A stretch of 64,000 nt of DNA from Sipunculus nudus (lineage: Eukaryota > Annelida > Sipuncula > Golfingiida > Sipunculidae): positions 31,665,339-31,729,338 of the forward strand of contig CM049316.1 of assembly GCA_026874595.1 (NCBI GenBank), given 5' to 3'. Shown in pieces: positions 1 to 10,773 of this stretch (position 1 is the stretch's first letter; each line of letters opens with the position of its first letter). The position numbers were made by a program, and so were the translations under genes. The notes beneath the pieces were generated by a model. That model was not told where the DNA came from, made no database searches, and was given only the letters and a program-made list of their open reading frames with translations.

Positions 1-143
1 TTTGCTTATGCTGTGCTTATTCTTTGCTTATGGCAAAATCACAACAGAAATGCAGCATTTTCCTAAAAATACACACTAATATGACCCATAGGGAGACAGA
101 CGGGTCCCCTGCCTACACAGCAGTCCCGGTTAGGGAACAATAA
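1..143 (+). repeat. Short monomer s, cut by window start
   Basis: The last 143 of 164 bases of a short monomer. It would begin 20 bases before the window, judging from the copy 5,221 bp downstream. A class I linker (144-331) leads to the first full anchor. Confidence 0.85.
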
Positions 144-707
144 TATCAAAAATAAGGGCAATATCGTTCAATCAAAACCGCAAATGTATATTTCAGCTAT
201 TTTTATAAAAGTCATTTATTGATTTCTTGGACCCATTTTTCAATTTTAACACAATTTACCTACAGTGTTTTACTATTTCTGACATTATTAGACCCCCGCG
301 AAGTCTAAAAATACATTATTGTCTTTAGAAAATGGTGCCAAAAAGCAATTATGAAGGCATAATCCCTTTGCTTAGACTTTGCTTATGTTTTGCTTATTCT
401 TTCCTTACGGCAAAATCACAACAGAAATGAAGCATTTTCCCTAAAAATACACACTAATATGACCCATAGGGAGACAGACGGCTCCCCTGGCTAGACAGCA
501 GTCCCGGATAGTGAACATTAATATCAAAAATAAGGGCAATATCGTTCAATCAAAACCGCAAATGTATAATTCTGCTTCTTTAAAACAGTCATTAATTGAT
601 TCCTGGGACCCATTTTCTAATTTTAACAGAATTTAAATACAGTGTTTCACCATTTCTGACATTATTAGACCCCCGCGAAGTCTAAAAATACATTATTTCT
701 TCATAAA

Positions 708-1083
708 ATGGTGCCAAAAAGCAATTATGAAGGCATATTCCCTTTGCTTACCCTTTGCTTATGCTTTGCTTATTCTTTGCTTACGGCAAAATCACAACGG
801 AAATGGAGCATTTTCCTAAAAATAAACACTGATATGACCCATAAGGAGACAGACGGGTTCCCTGGCTACACAGCAGTCCCGGTTAGTGAACATTAATATC
901 AAAAATAAGGGCAATATCGTTCAATCAAAACCGCAAATGTATATTTCAGCTATTTTTATAAAAGTCATTTATTGCTTTCTTTGACCCATTTTCCAATTTT
1001 AACACAATTTACCTACAGTGTTTTACCATTTCTGACATTATTAGACCCCCGTAAAGTCCAAAAATACATTATTTCTTCAGAAA
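708..1083 (+). repeat. Exemplar monomer (type b): 189-bp body plus class I linker
   Basis: This copy shows the monomer plan. The body (708-896) runs from the anchor ATG to TAA and contains four 11-bp subrepeats, an A-rich stretch, a GACGGG/CCCGG segment richer in G+C, and GTGAACATTAA. The linker (897-1083) is strongly AT-rich and ends in a pyrimidine run and CAG just before the next anchor. Linkers come in two classes. Class I, as here, has TGTATATTTCAGC, then TTTTATAAAAGTC, a perfect 10-bp palindrome followed by GTC. It follows types b, e-h, j, m', n, o, a' and s. The body and linker are nearly equal in length, but I see no convincing homology between them, so the monomer is not an obvious dimer of a 188-bp unit. 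Confidence 0.9.
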
Positions 1084-1115
1084 ATGGTGCCAAAAAGCAA
1101 TTATGAAGGCATAAT

Positions 1116-1159
1116 CCCTTTGCTTACCCTTTGCTTATGCTTTGCTTATTCTTTGCTTA
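1116..1159 (+). repeat. Internal 11-bp tandem subrepeat, four units (exemplar in type c)
   Basis: Four adjacent units fit NNCTTTGCTTA: CCCTTTGCTTA (1116-1126), CCCTTTGCTTA (1127-1137), TGCTTTGCTTA (1138-1148) and TTCTTTGCTTA (1149-1159), then CGG or TGG. The block lies 32-75 bases after the anchor in every full monomer. Types differ mainly at the first bases of unit 2 (CCC, CAC or GAC). The short monomer keeps all four units but with CCATTTGCTTA and TGCTGTGCTTA. This suggests that a microsatellite-like expansion was built into the monomer before the types diverged. Confidence 0.9.
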
Positions 1160-1272
1160 CGGCAAAATCACAGCGGAAATGGAGCATTTTCCTAAAAATA
1201 AACACTGATATGACAGATAGGGAGACAGACGGGTTCCCTGGCTACACAGCAGTCCCGGTTAGTGAACATTAA

Positions 1273-1458
1273 TGTCAAAAGTAAGGGCAATATCCTTTAA
1301 TCAAAACCACAAATGTATAATTCTGCTTCTTTAAAAAAGTCATTAATTGATTCCTGGGACCCATTTTCTAATTTTAACAGAATTTAAATACAGTGTTTCA
1401 CCATTTCTGACATTATTAGACCCCCGCGAAGTCTAAAAATACATTATTTCTTCATAAA
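1273..1458 (+). repeat. Exemplar class II linker (between types c and d)
   Basis: This is the second linker class. It has TGTATAATTCTGCTTC in place of TGTATATTTCAGC, then TTTAAAA(A/C)AGTCATTAATTG, and GAATTTAAATACAGTG in place of ACAATTTACCTACAGTG. It follows types a (HOR-A), c, d, k, l and q. The class seen after each type is constant between HOR copies, so it is part of the HOR signature. It lacks the TTTTATAAAA palindrome of class I. Confidence 0.85.
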
Positions 1459-3532
1459 ATGGTGCAAAAAAGCAATTATGAAGGCATATTCCCTTTGCTT
1501 ACCCTTTGCTTATGCTTTGCTTATTCTTTGCTTACGGCAAAATCACAACGGAAATGGAGCATTTTCCTAAAAATAAACACTGATATGACCCATAGGGAGA
1601 TAGACGGGGACTCTGACTGCACAGCATTCCCGGTTAGTGAACATTAATATCAAAAGTAAGGGCAATATCGTTCAATCAAAACCAGAAATGTATAATTCTG
1701 CTTCTTGAAAAAAAATCATTTATTTATTCCTGGGACCCATTTTCTAATTTTCACAGAATTTACCTACAGTGTTTCACCATTTCTGACGTTATTAGAGCCC
1801 CGCAAAGTCTAAAAATACATTATTGTCTTCAGAAAATGGTGCCAAAAAGGAATAATGAATGCATAATCCCTTTGCTTACACTTTGCTTATGCTTTGCTTA
1901 TTCTTTGCTTACGGCAAAATCACAACGGAAATGGAGCATTTTCCTAAAAATAAACACTGATATGACCCATAGGGAGATTGACGGGTCCTCTGGCTGCACA
2001 GCGTTCTCGGTTAGTGAACATTAATATCAAAAGTAAGGGCAATATCGTTCAATCAAAACCAGAAATGTATATTTCAGCTATTTTTATAAAAGTCATTTAT
2101 TGATTCCTGGGACCTATTTTCTAATTTTAAAAGAATTTACCTACAATGTTTCACCATTTCTGACGTTATTAGAGCCCCGCAAAGTCTAAAAATACATTAT
2201 TGTCTTCAGAAAATGGTGCCAAAAAGCAATTATGAAGGCATAATCCCTTTGCTTAGACTTTGCTTATGCTTTGCTTATTCTTTGCTTACGGCAAAATCAC
2301 AACAGAAATGCAGCATTTTTCTAAAAATACACACTGATATGACCCATAGGGAGACAGACGGGTTCCCTGGCTACACAGCAGTCCCGGTTAGTGAACATTA
2401 ATATCAGAAATAAAGGCAATATCGTTTAATCAAAACCGCAAATGTATATTTCAGCTATTTTTATAAAAGTCATTTATTGATTCCTGGGACCTATTTTCTA
2501 ATTTTAAAAGAATTTACCTACAGTGTTTCACCATTTCTGACGTTATTAGAGCCCCGTAAAGTCTAAAAATACATTATTGTCTTCAGAAAATGGTGCCAAA
2601 AAGCAATTATGAAGGCATAATCCCTTTGCTTACCCTTTGCTTATGCTTTGCTTATTCCTTGCTTATGGCAAAATCACAACAGAAATGCAGCAATTCCCTA
2701 AAAATACACACTAATATGACCCATAGGGAGACATACGGGTCCCCTGGCTACACAGCAGTCCCGGTTAGTGAACATTAATATCAAAAGTAAGGGCAATATC
2801 GTTCAATCAAAACCAGAAATGTATATTTCAGCTATTTTTATAAAAGTCATTTATTGATTTCTTGGACCCATTTTTCAATTTTAACACAATTTACCTACAG
2901 TGTTTTACTATTTCTGACATTATTAGACCCCCGCGAAGTCTAAAAATACATTATTGTCTTTAGAAAATGGTGCCAAAAAGCAATTATGAAGGCATAATCC
3001 GTTTTCTTACCCTTTGCTTATGCTTTGCTTATTCTTTGCTTACGGCAAAATCACAACGGAAATGGAGCATTTTCCTAAAAATAAACACTGATATGACCCA
3101 TAAGGAGACAGACGGGTTCCCTGGCTACACAGCAGTCCCGGTTAGTGAACATTAATATCAAAAATAAGGGCAATATCGTTCAATCAAAACCGCAAATGTA
3201 TATTTCAGCTATTTTTATAAAAGTCATTTATTGCTTTCTTTGACCCATTTTCCAATTTTAACACAATTTACCTACAGTGTTTTACTATTTCTGACATTAT
3301 TAGACCACCGCTAAGTCTAAAAATACATTATTGTCTTCAGAAAATGGTGTCAAAAAGCAATTATGAAGGCATAATCCCTTTGCTTACACTTTGCTTATGC
3401 TTTGCTTATTCTTTGCTTACGGCAAAATCACAACAGAAATGCAGCATTTTCCTAAAAATAAACACTGATATGACCCATAGGAAGATAGACGGGTACTCTA
3501 ACTGCACAGCAGTCCCGGTTAGTGAACATTAA

Positions 3533-3696
3533 TATCAATCCCTTTGCTTACCATTTGCTTATGCTGTGCTTATTCTTTGCTTATGGCAAAATCACAACAG
3601 AAATGCAGCATTTTCCTAAAAATACACACTAATATGACCCATAGGGAGACAGACGGGTCCCCTGCCTACACAGCAGTCCCGGTTAGGGAACAATAA
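3533..3696 (+). repeat. Short monomer s (164 bp), after i
   Basis: The normal ~377-bp monomer lacks 213 bp here. ATTAATATCA joins directly to ATCCCTTTGCTTA, removing the whole linker, the anchor and the first ~30 bases of the body. The join shares AA with both parental flanks, a 2-bp microhomology. The remaining piece keeps the four 11-bp units and ends GTTAGGGAACAATAA instead of GTTAGTGAACATTAA. The same join occurs in every other s copy. Confidence 0.93.
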
Positions 3697-5200
3697 TATC
3701 AAAAATAAGGGCAATATCGTTCAATCAAAACCGCAAATGTATATTTCAGCTATTTTTATAAAAGTCATTTATTGATTTCTTGGACCCATTTTTCAATTTT
3801 AACACAATTTACCTACAGTGTTTTACTATTTCTGACATTATTAGACCCCCGCGAAGTCTAAAAATACATTATTGTCTTTAGAAAATGGTGCCAAAAAGCA
3901 ATTATGAAGGCATAATCCCTTTGCTTAGACTTTTCTTATGTTTTGCTTATTCTTTGCTTATGGCAAAATCACAACAGAAATGCAGCATTTTCCTAAAAAT
4001 ACACACTGATATGACCCATAGGGAGACAGACGGGTTCCCTGGCTACACAGCAGTCCCGGTTAGTGAACATTAATATCAAAAATAAGGGCAATATCGTTCA
4101 ATCAAAACCGCAAATGTATATTTCAGCTATTTTTATAAAAGTCATTTATTGGTTTCTTGGACCCATTTTCCAATTTTAACACAATTTCCCTACAGTGTTT
4201 TACTATTTCTGACATTATTAAACCCCTGTAAAGTCCAAAAATACATTATTTCTTCAGAAAATGGTGTCAAAAAGCAATTATGAAGGCATAATCCCTTTGC
4301 TTACACTTTGCTTATGCTCTGCTTATTCTTTGCTTACGGCAAAATCACAACAGAAATGCAGCATTTTCCTAAAAATAAACACTGATATGACAGATAGGGA
4401 GACAGACGGGTTCCCTGGCTACACAGCAGTCCCGGTAAGTGAACATTAATATCAAAAGTAAGGGCAATATCCTTCAATCAAAACCACAAATGTTTAATTC
4501 TGCTTCTTTAAAAAAGTCATTAATTGATTACTGGGACCCATTTTCTAATTTTAACAGAATTTAAATACAGTGTTTCACCATTTCTGACATTATTAGACCC
4601 CCGCGAAGTCTAAAAATACATTATTTCTTTATAAAATGGTGCCAAAAAGCAATTATTAAGGCATATTCCCTTTGCTTACCCTTTGCTTATGCTTTGCTTA
4701 TTCTTTGATTACGGCAAAATCACAACGGAAATGGAGCATTTTCCTAAAAATAAACACTGATATGACCCATAGGGAGATAGACGGGGACTCTGACTGCACA
4801 GCATTCCCGGTTAGTGAACATTAATATCAAAAGTAAGGGCAATACCGTTCAATCAAACCAGAAATGTATAATTCTGCTTCTTGAAAAAAAATCATTTATT
4901 TATTCCTGGGACCCATTTTCTAATTTTCACAGAATTTACCTACAGTGTTTCACCATTTCTGACGTTATTAGAGCCCCGCAAAGTCTAAAAATACATTATT
5001 GTCTTCAGAAAATGGTGCCAAAAAGCAATTATGAAGGCATAATCCCTTTGCTTAGACTTTGCTTATGCTTTGCTTATTCTTTGCTTACGGCAAAATCACA
5101 ACGGAAATGGAGCATTTTCCTAAAAATAAACACTGATATGACCCATAGGGAGATTGACGGGTCCTCTGGCTGCACAGCGTTCTCGGTTAGTGAACATTAA

Positions 5201-5364
5201 TATCAATCCCTTTGCTTACCATTTGCTTATGCTGTGCTTATTCTTTGCTTATGGCAAAATCACAACAGAAATGCAGCATTTTCCTAAAAATACACACTAA
5301 TATGACCCATAGGGAGACAGACGGGTCCCCTGCCTACACAGCAGTCCCGGTTAGGGAACAATAA
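5201..5364 (+). repeat. Short monomer s, after m
   Basis: Second s of HOR-A copy 1. It reads the same as the s at 3533, though it is followed by a rather than j, so s together with its downstream linker was probably duplicated as a block. Confidence 0.92.
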
Positions 5365-8300
5365 TATCAAAAATAAGGGCAATATCGTTCAATCAAAACC
5401 GCAAATGTATATTTCAGCTATTTTTATAAAAGTCATTTATTGATTTCTTGGACCCATTTTTCAATTTTAACACAATTTACCTACAGTGTTTTACTATTTC
5501 TGACATTATTAGACCCCCGCGAAGTCTAAAAATACATTATTGTCTTTAGAAAATGGTGCCAAAAAGCAATTATGAAGGCATAATCCCTTTGCTTAGACTT
5601 TGCTTATGTTTTGCTTATTCTTTGCTTACGGCAAAATCACAACAGAAATGAAGCATTTTCCCTAAAAATACACACTAATATGACCCATAGGGAGACAGAC
5701 GGCTCCCCTGGCTAGACAGCAGTCCCGGATAGTGAACATTAATATCAAAAATAAGGGCAATATCGTTCAATCAAAACCGCAAATGTATAATTCTGCTTCT
5801 TTAAAACAGTCATTAATTGATTCCTGGGACCCATTTTCTAATTTTAACAGAATTTAAATACAGTGTTTCACCATTTCTGACATTATTAGACCCCCGCGAA
5901 GTCTAAAAATACATTATTTCTTCATAAAATGGTGCCAAAAAGCAATTATGAAGGCATATTCCCTTTGCTTACCCTTTGCTTATGCTTTGCTTATTCTTTG
6001 CTTACGGCAAAATCACAACGGAAATGGAGCATTTTCCTAAAAATAAACACTGATATGACCCATAAGGAGACAGACGGGTTCCCTGGCTACACAGCAGTCC
6101 CGGTTAGTGAACATTAATATCAAAAATAAGGGCAATATCGTTCAATCAAAACCGCAAATGTATATTTCAGCTATTTTTATAAAAGTCATTTATTGCTTTC
6201 TTTGACCCATTTTCCAATTTTAACACAATTTACCTACAGTGTTTTACCATTTCTGACATTATTAGACCCCCGTAAAGTCCAAAAATACATTATTTCTTCA
6301 GAAAATGGTGCCAAAAAGCAATTATGAAGGCATAATCCCTTTGCTTACCCTTTGCTTATGCTTTGCTTATTCTTTGCTTACGGCAAAATCACAGCGGAAA
6401 TGGAGCATTTTCCTAAAAATAAACACTGATATGACAGATAGGGAGACAGACGGGTTCCCTGGCTACACAGCAGTCCCGGTTAGTGAACATTAATGTCAAA
6501 AGTAAGGGCAATATCCTTTAATCAAAACCACAAATGTATAATTCTGCTTCTTTAAAAAAGTCATTAATTGATTCCTGGGACCCATTTTCTAATTTTAACA
6601 GAATTTAAATACAGTGTTTCACCATTTCTGACATTATTAGACCCACGCGAAGTCTAAAAATACATTATTTCTTCATAAAATGGTGCCAAAAAGCAATTAT
6701 GAAGGCATATTCCCTTTGCTTACCCTTTGCTTATGCTTTGCTTATTCTTTGCTTACGGCAAAATCACAACGGAAATGGAGCATTTTCCTAAAAATAAACA
6801 CTGATATGACCCATAGGGAGATAGACGGGGACTCTGACTGCACAGCATTCCCGGTTAGTGAACATTAATATCAAAAGTAAGGGCAATATCGTTCAATCAA
6901 AACCAGAAATGTATAATTCTGCTTCTTGAAAAAAAATCATTTATTTATTCCTGGGACCCATTTTCTAATTTTCACAGAATTTACCTACAGTGTTTCACCA
7001 TTTCTGACGTTATTAGAGCCCCGCAAAGTCTAAAAATACATTATTGTCTTCAGAAAATGGTGCCAAAAAGGAATAATGAATGCATAATCCCTTTGCTTAC
7101 ACTTTGCTTATGCTTTGCTTATTCTTTGCTTACGGCAAAATCACAACGGAAATGGAGCATTTTCCTAAAAATAAACACTGATATGACCCATAGGGAGATT
7201 GACGGGTCCTCTGGCTGCACAGCGTTCTCGGTTAGTGAACATTAATATCAAAAGTAAGGGCAATATCGTTCAATCAAAACCAGAAATGTATATTTCAGCT
7301 ATTTTTATAAAAGTCATTTATTGATTCCTGGGACCTATTTTCTAATTTTAAAAGAATTTACCTACAATGTTTCACCATTTCTGACGTTATTAGAGCCCCG
7401 CAAAGTCTAAAAATACATTATTGTCTTCAGAAAATGGTGCCAAAAAGCAATTATGAAGGCATAATCCCTTTGCTTAGACTTTGCTTATGCTTTGCTTATT
7501 CTTTGCTTACGGCAAAATCACAACAGAAATGCAGCATTTTTCTAAAAATACACACTGATATGACCCATAGGGAGACAGACGGGTTCCCTGGCTACACAGC
7601 AGTCCCGGTTAGTGAACATTAATATCAGAAATAAAGGCAATATCGTTTAATCAAAACCGCAAATGTATATTTCAGCTATTTTTATAAAAGTCATTTATTG
7701 ATTCCTGGGACCTATTTTCTAATTTTAAAAGAATTTACCTACAGTGTTTCACCATTTCTGACGTTATTAGAGCCCCGTAAAGTCTAAAAATACATTATTG
7801 TCTTCAGAAAATGGTGCCAAAAAGCAATTATGAAGGCATAATCCCTTTGCTTACCCTTTGCTTATGCTTTGCTTATTCCTTGCTTATGGCAAAATCACAA
7901 CAGAAATGCAGCAATTCCCTAAAAATACACACTAATATGACCCATAGGGAGACATACGGGTCCCCTGGCTACACAGCAGTCCCGGTTAGTGAACATTAAT
8001 ATCAAAAGTAAGGGCAATATCGTTCAATCAAAACCAGAAATGTATATTTCAGCTATTTTTATAAAAGTCATTTATTGATTTCTTGGACCCATTTTTCAAT
8101 TTTAACACAATTTACCTACAGTGTTTTACTATTTCTGACATTATTAGACCCCCGCGAAGTCTAAAAATACATTATTGTCTTTAGAAAATGGTGCCAAAAA
8201 GCAATTATGAAGGCATAATCCGTTTTCTTACCCTTTGCTTATGCTTTGCTTATTCTTTGCTTACGGCAAAATCACAACGGAAATGGAGCATTTTCCTAAA

Positions 8301-8753
8301 AATAAACACTGATATGACCCATAAGGAGACAGACGGGTTCCCTGGCTACACAGCAGTCCCGGTTAGTGAACATTAATATCAAAAATAAGGGCAATATCGT
8401 TCAATCAAAACCGCAAATGTATATTTCAGCTATTTTTATAAAAGTCATTTATTGCTTTCTTTGACCCATTTTCCAATTTTAACACAATTTACCTACAGTG
8501 TTTTACTATTTCTGACATTATTAGACCACCGCTAAGTCTAAAAATACATTATTGTCTTCAGAAAATGGTGTCAAAAAGCAATTATGAAGGCATAATCCCT
8601 TTGCTTACACTTTGCTTATGCTTTGCTTATTCTTTGCTTACGGCAAAATCACAACAGAAATGCAGCATTTTCCTAAAAATAAACACTGATATGACCCATA
8701 GGAAGATAGACGGGTACTCTAACTGCACAGCAGTCCCGGTTAGTGAACATTAA

Positions 8754-8917
8754 TATCAATCCCTTTGCTTACCATTTGCTTATGCTGTGCTTATTCTTTG
8801 CTTATGGCAAAATCACAACAGAAATGCAGCATTTTCCTAAAAATACACACTAATATGACCCATAGGGAGACAGACGGGTCCCCTGCCTACACAGCAGTCC
8901 CGGTTTAGGAACAATAA
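8754..8917 (+). repeat. Short monomer s, after i
   Basis: HOR-A copy 2. The end reads CGGTTTAGGAAC where other copies have CGGTTAGGGAAC. Confidence 0.92.
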
Positions 8918-10421
8918 TATCAAAAATAAGGGCAATATCGTTCAATCAAAACCGCAAATGTATATTTCAGCTATTTTTATAAAAGTCATTTATTGATTTC
9001 TTGGACCCATTTTTCAATTTTAACACAATTTACCTACAGTGTTTTACTATTTCTGACATTATTAGACCCCCGCGAAGTCTAAAAATACATTATTGTCTTT
9101 AGAAAATGGTGCCAAAAAGCAATTATGAAGGCATAATCCCTTTGCTTAGACTTTGCTTATGTTTTGCTTATTCTTTGCTTATGGCAAAATCACAACAGAA
9201 ATGCAGCATTTTCCTAAAAATACACACTGATATGACCCATAGGGAGACAGACGGGTTCCCTGGCTACACAGCAGTCCCGGTTAGTGAACATTAATATCAA
9301 AAATAAGGGCAATATCGTTCAATCAAAACCGCAAATGTATATTTCAGCTATTTTTATAAAAGTCATTTATTGGTTTCTTGGACCCATTTTCCAATTTTAA
9401 CACAATTTCCCTACAGTGTTTTACTATTTCTGACATTATTAAACCCCTGTAAAGTCCAAAAATACATTATTTCTTCAGAAAATGGTGTCAAAAAGCAATT
9501 ATGAAGGCATAATCCCTTTGCTTACACTTTGCTTATGCTCTGCTTATTCTTTGCTTACGGCAAAATCACAACAGAAATGCAGCATTTTCCTAAAAATAAA
9601 CACTGATATGACAGATAGGGAGACAGACGGGTTCCCTGGCTACACAGCAGTCCCGGTAAGTGAACATTAATATCAAAAGTAAGGGCAATATCCTTCAATC
9701 AAAACCACAAATGTTTAATTCTGCTTCTTTAAAAAAGTCATTAATTGATTACTGGGACCCATTTTCTAATTTTAACAGAATTTAAATACAGTGTTTCACC
9801 ATTTCTGACATTATTAGACCCAAGCGAAGTCTAAAAATACATTATTTCTTTATAAAATGGTGCCAAAAAGCAATTATTAAGGCATATTCCCTTTGCTTAC
9901 CCTTTGCTTATGCTTTGCTTATTCTTTGATTACGGCAAAATCACAACGGAAATGGAGCATTTTCCTAAAAATAAACACTGATATGACCCATAGGGAGATA
10001 GACGGGGACTCTGACTGCACAGCATTCCCGGTTAGTGAACATTAATATCAAAAGTAAGGGCAATACCGTTCAATCAAACCAGAAATGTATAATTCTGCTT
10101 CTTGAAAAAAAATCATTTATTTATTCCTGGGACCCATTTTCTAATTTTCACAGAATTTACCTACAGTGTTTCACCATTTCTGACGTTATTAGAGCCCCGC
10201 AAAGTCTAAAAATACATTATTGTCTTCAGAAAATGGTGCCAAAAAGCAATTATGAAGGCATAATCCCTTTGCTTAGACTTTGCTTATGCTTTGCTTATTC
10301 TTTGCTTACGGCAAAATCACAACGGAAATGGAGCATTTTCCTAAAAATAAACACTGATATGACCCATAGGGAGATTGACGGGTCCTCTGGCTGCACAGCG
10401 TTCTCGGTTAGTGAACATTAA

Positions 10422-10585
10422 TATCAATCCCTTTGCTTACCATTTGCTTATGCTGTGCTTATTCTTTGCTTATGGCAAAATCACAACAGAAATGCAGCAT
10501 TTTCCTAAAAATACACACTAATATGACCCATAGGGAGACAGACGGGTCCCCTGCCTACACAGCAGTCCCGGTTAGGGAACAATAA
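10422..10585 (+). repeat. Short monomer s, after m
   Basis: Second s of HOR-A copy 2, followed by a at 10774. Confidence 0.92.
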
Positions 10586-10773
10586 TATCAAAAATAAGGG
10601 CAATATCGTTCAATCAAAACCGCAAATGTATATTTCAGCTATTTTTATAAAAGTCATTTATTGATTTCTTGGACCCATTTTTCAATTTTAACACAATTTA
10701 CCTACAGTGTTTTACTATTTCTGACATTATTAGACCCCCGCGAAGTCTAAAAATACATTATTGTCTTTAGAAA

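Larger units (their letters stand above)
332..5552 (+). repeat. HOR-A copy 1 (5,221 bp)
   Basis: Order with anchors: a 332, b 708, c 1084, d 1459, e 1836, f 2213, g 2590, h 2967, i 3344, s 3533, j 3885, k 4261, l 4636, m 5012, s 5201. This is 13 full and 2 short monomers. It matches the next unit base for base except for scattered single changes, such as C for G at 403, A for C at 1466 and a T in the type j 11-bp block near 3936. Type a carries a stop at codon 33 of the body frame and type l a stop at codon 8. A 1-base loss (TCAAACC for TCAAAACC) in the l-to-m linker opens a longer frame running from 4814 to 5200, which I regard as accidental. Confidence 0.95.
5553..10773 (+). repeat. HOR-A copy 2 (5,221 bp)
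   Basis: Same order as copy 1: a 5553, b 5929, c 6305, d 6680, e 7057, f 7434, g 7811, h 8188, i 8565, s 8754, j 9106, k 9482, l 9857, m 10233, s 10422. Private changes include CCCACGCG near 6644, CGGTTTAGGAAC near 8903 in the short monomer, and CCCAAGCG near 9822. The count of differences from copy 1 is about ten in 5.2 kb by eye, so the two copies separated recently. Confidence 0.95.

Noticed and set aside
708-896. Repeated 62-codon open frame (about 130 copies) as a family of small secreted or membrane proteins
   Set aside because: All copies of types a and l (about 29 monomers) have stops at codons 33 and 8, one j has a stop and one b a frameshift. Differences between types are mostly amino-acid changing, and the hydrophobic core is just the 11-bp tandem repeat translated. 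The shared frame follows from shared descent of the monomer.
708-1083. Monomer as a dimer of two ~188-bp half-units
   Set aside because: Body and linker are similar in length, but the only clear shared word is CTAAAAATACA, at spacing inconsistent with a 188-bp unit.
1116-1159. TTTGCTTA repeats as telomere-like sequence
   Set aside because: The unit does not match known telomere repeat forms and is limited to four units per monomer inside a satellite.
1230-1275. CENP-B box near the CCCGGTTAGTGAAC segment or the CCCCGCGAAGTC segment
   Set aside because: Compared with the essential positions of the 17-bp box (NTTCGNNNNANNCGGGN) on both strands, the CCCG and central T match by orientation but the CGAA half does not. 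No copy in the types I read has a full match.
3533-3696. Short monomer as an inserted mobile element
   Set aside because: It is wholly explained as a monomer with an internal 213-bp deletion; it has no terminal inverted repeats or target-site duplications.
4814-5200. Longer open frames of 97, 128 and 132 codons spanning linker and body
   Set aside because: They arise where the preceding linker happens to lack stops (a 1-base loss in the l-to-m linker, or the n-to-o type linker starting at TTGGACCC in a non-standard start context). They recur only because the monomer combinations recur.
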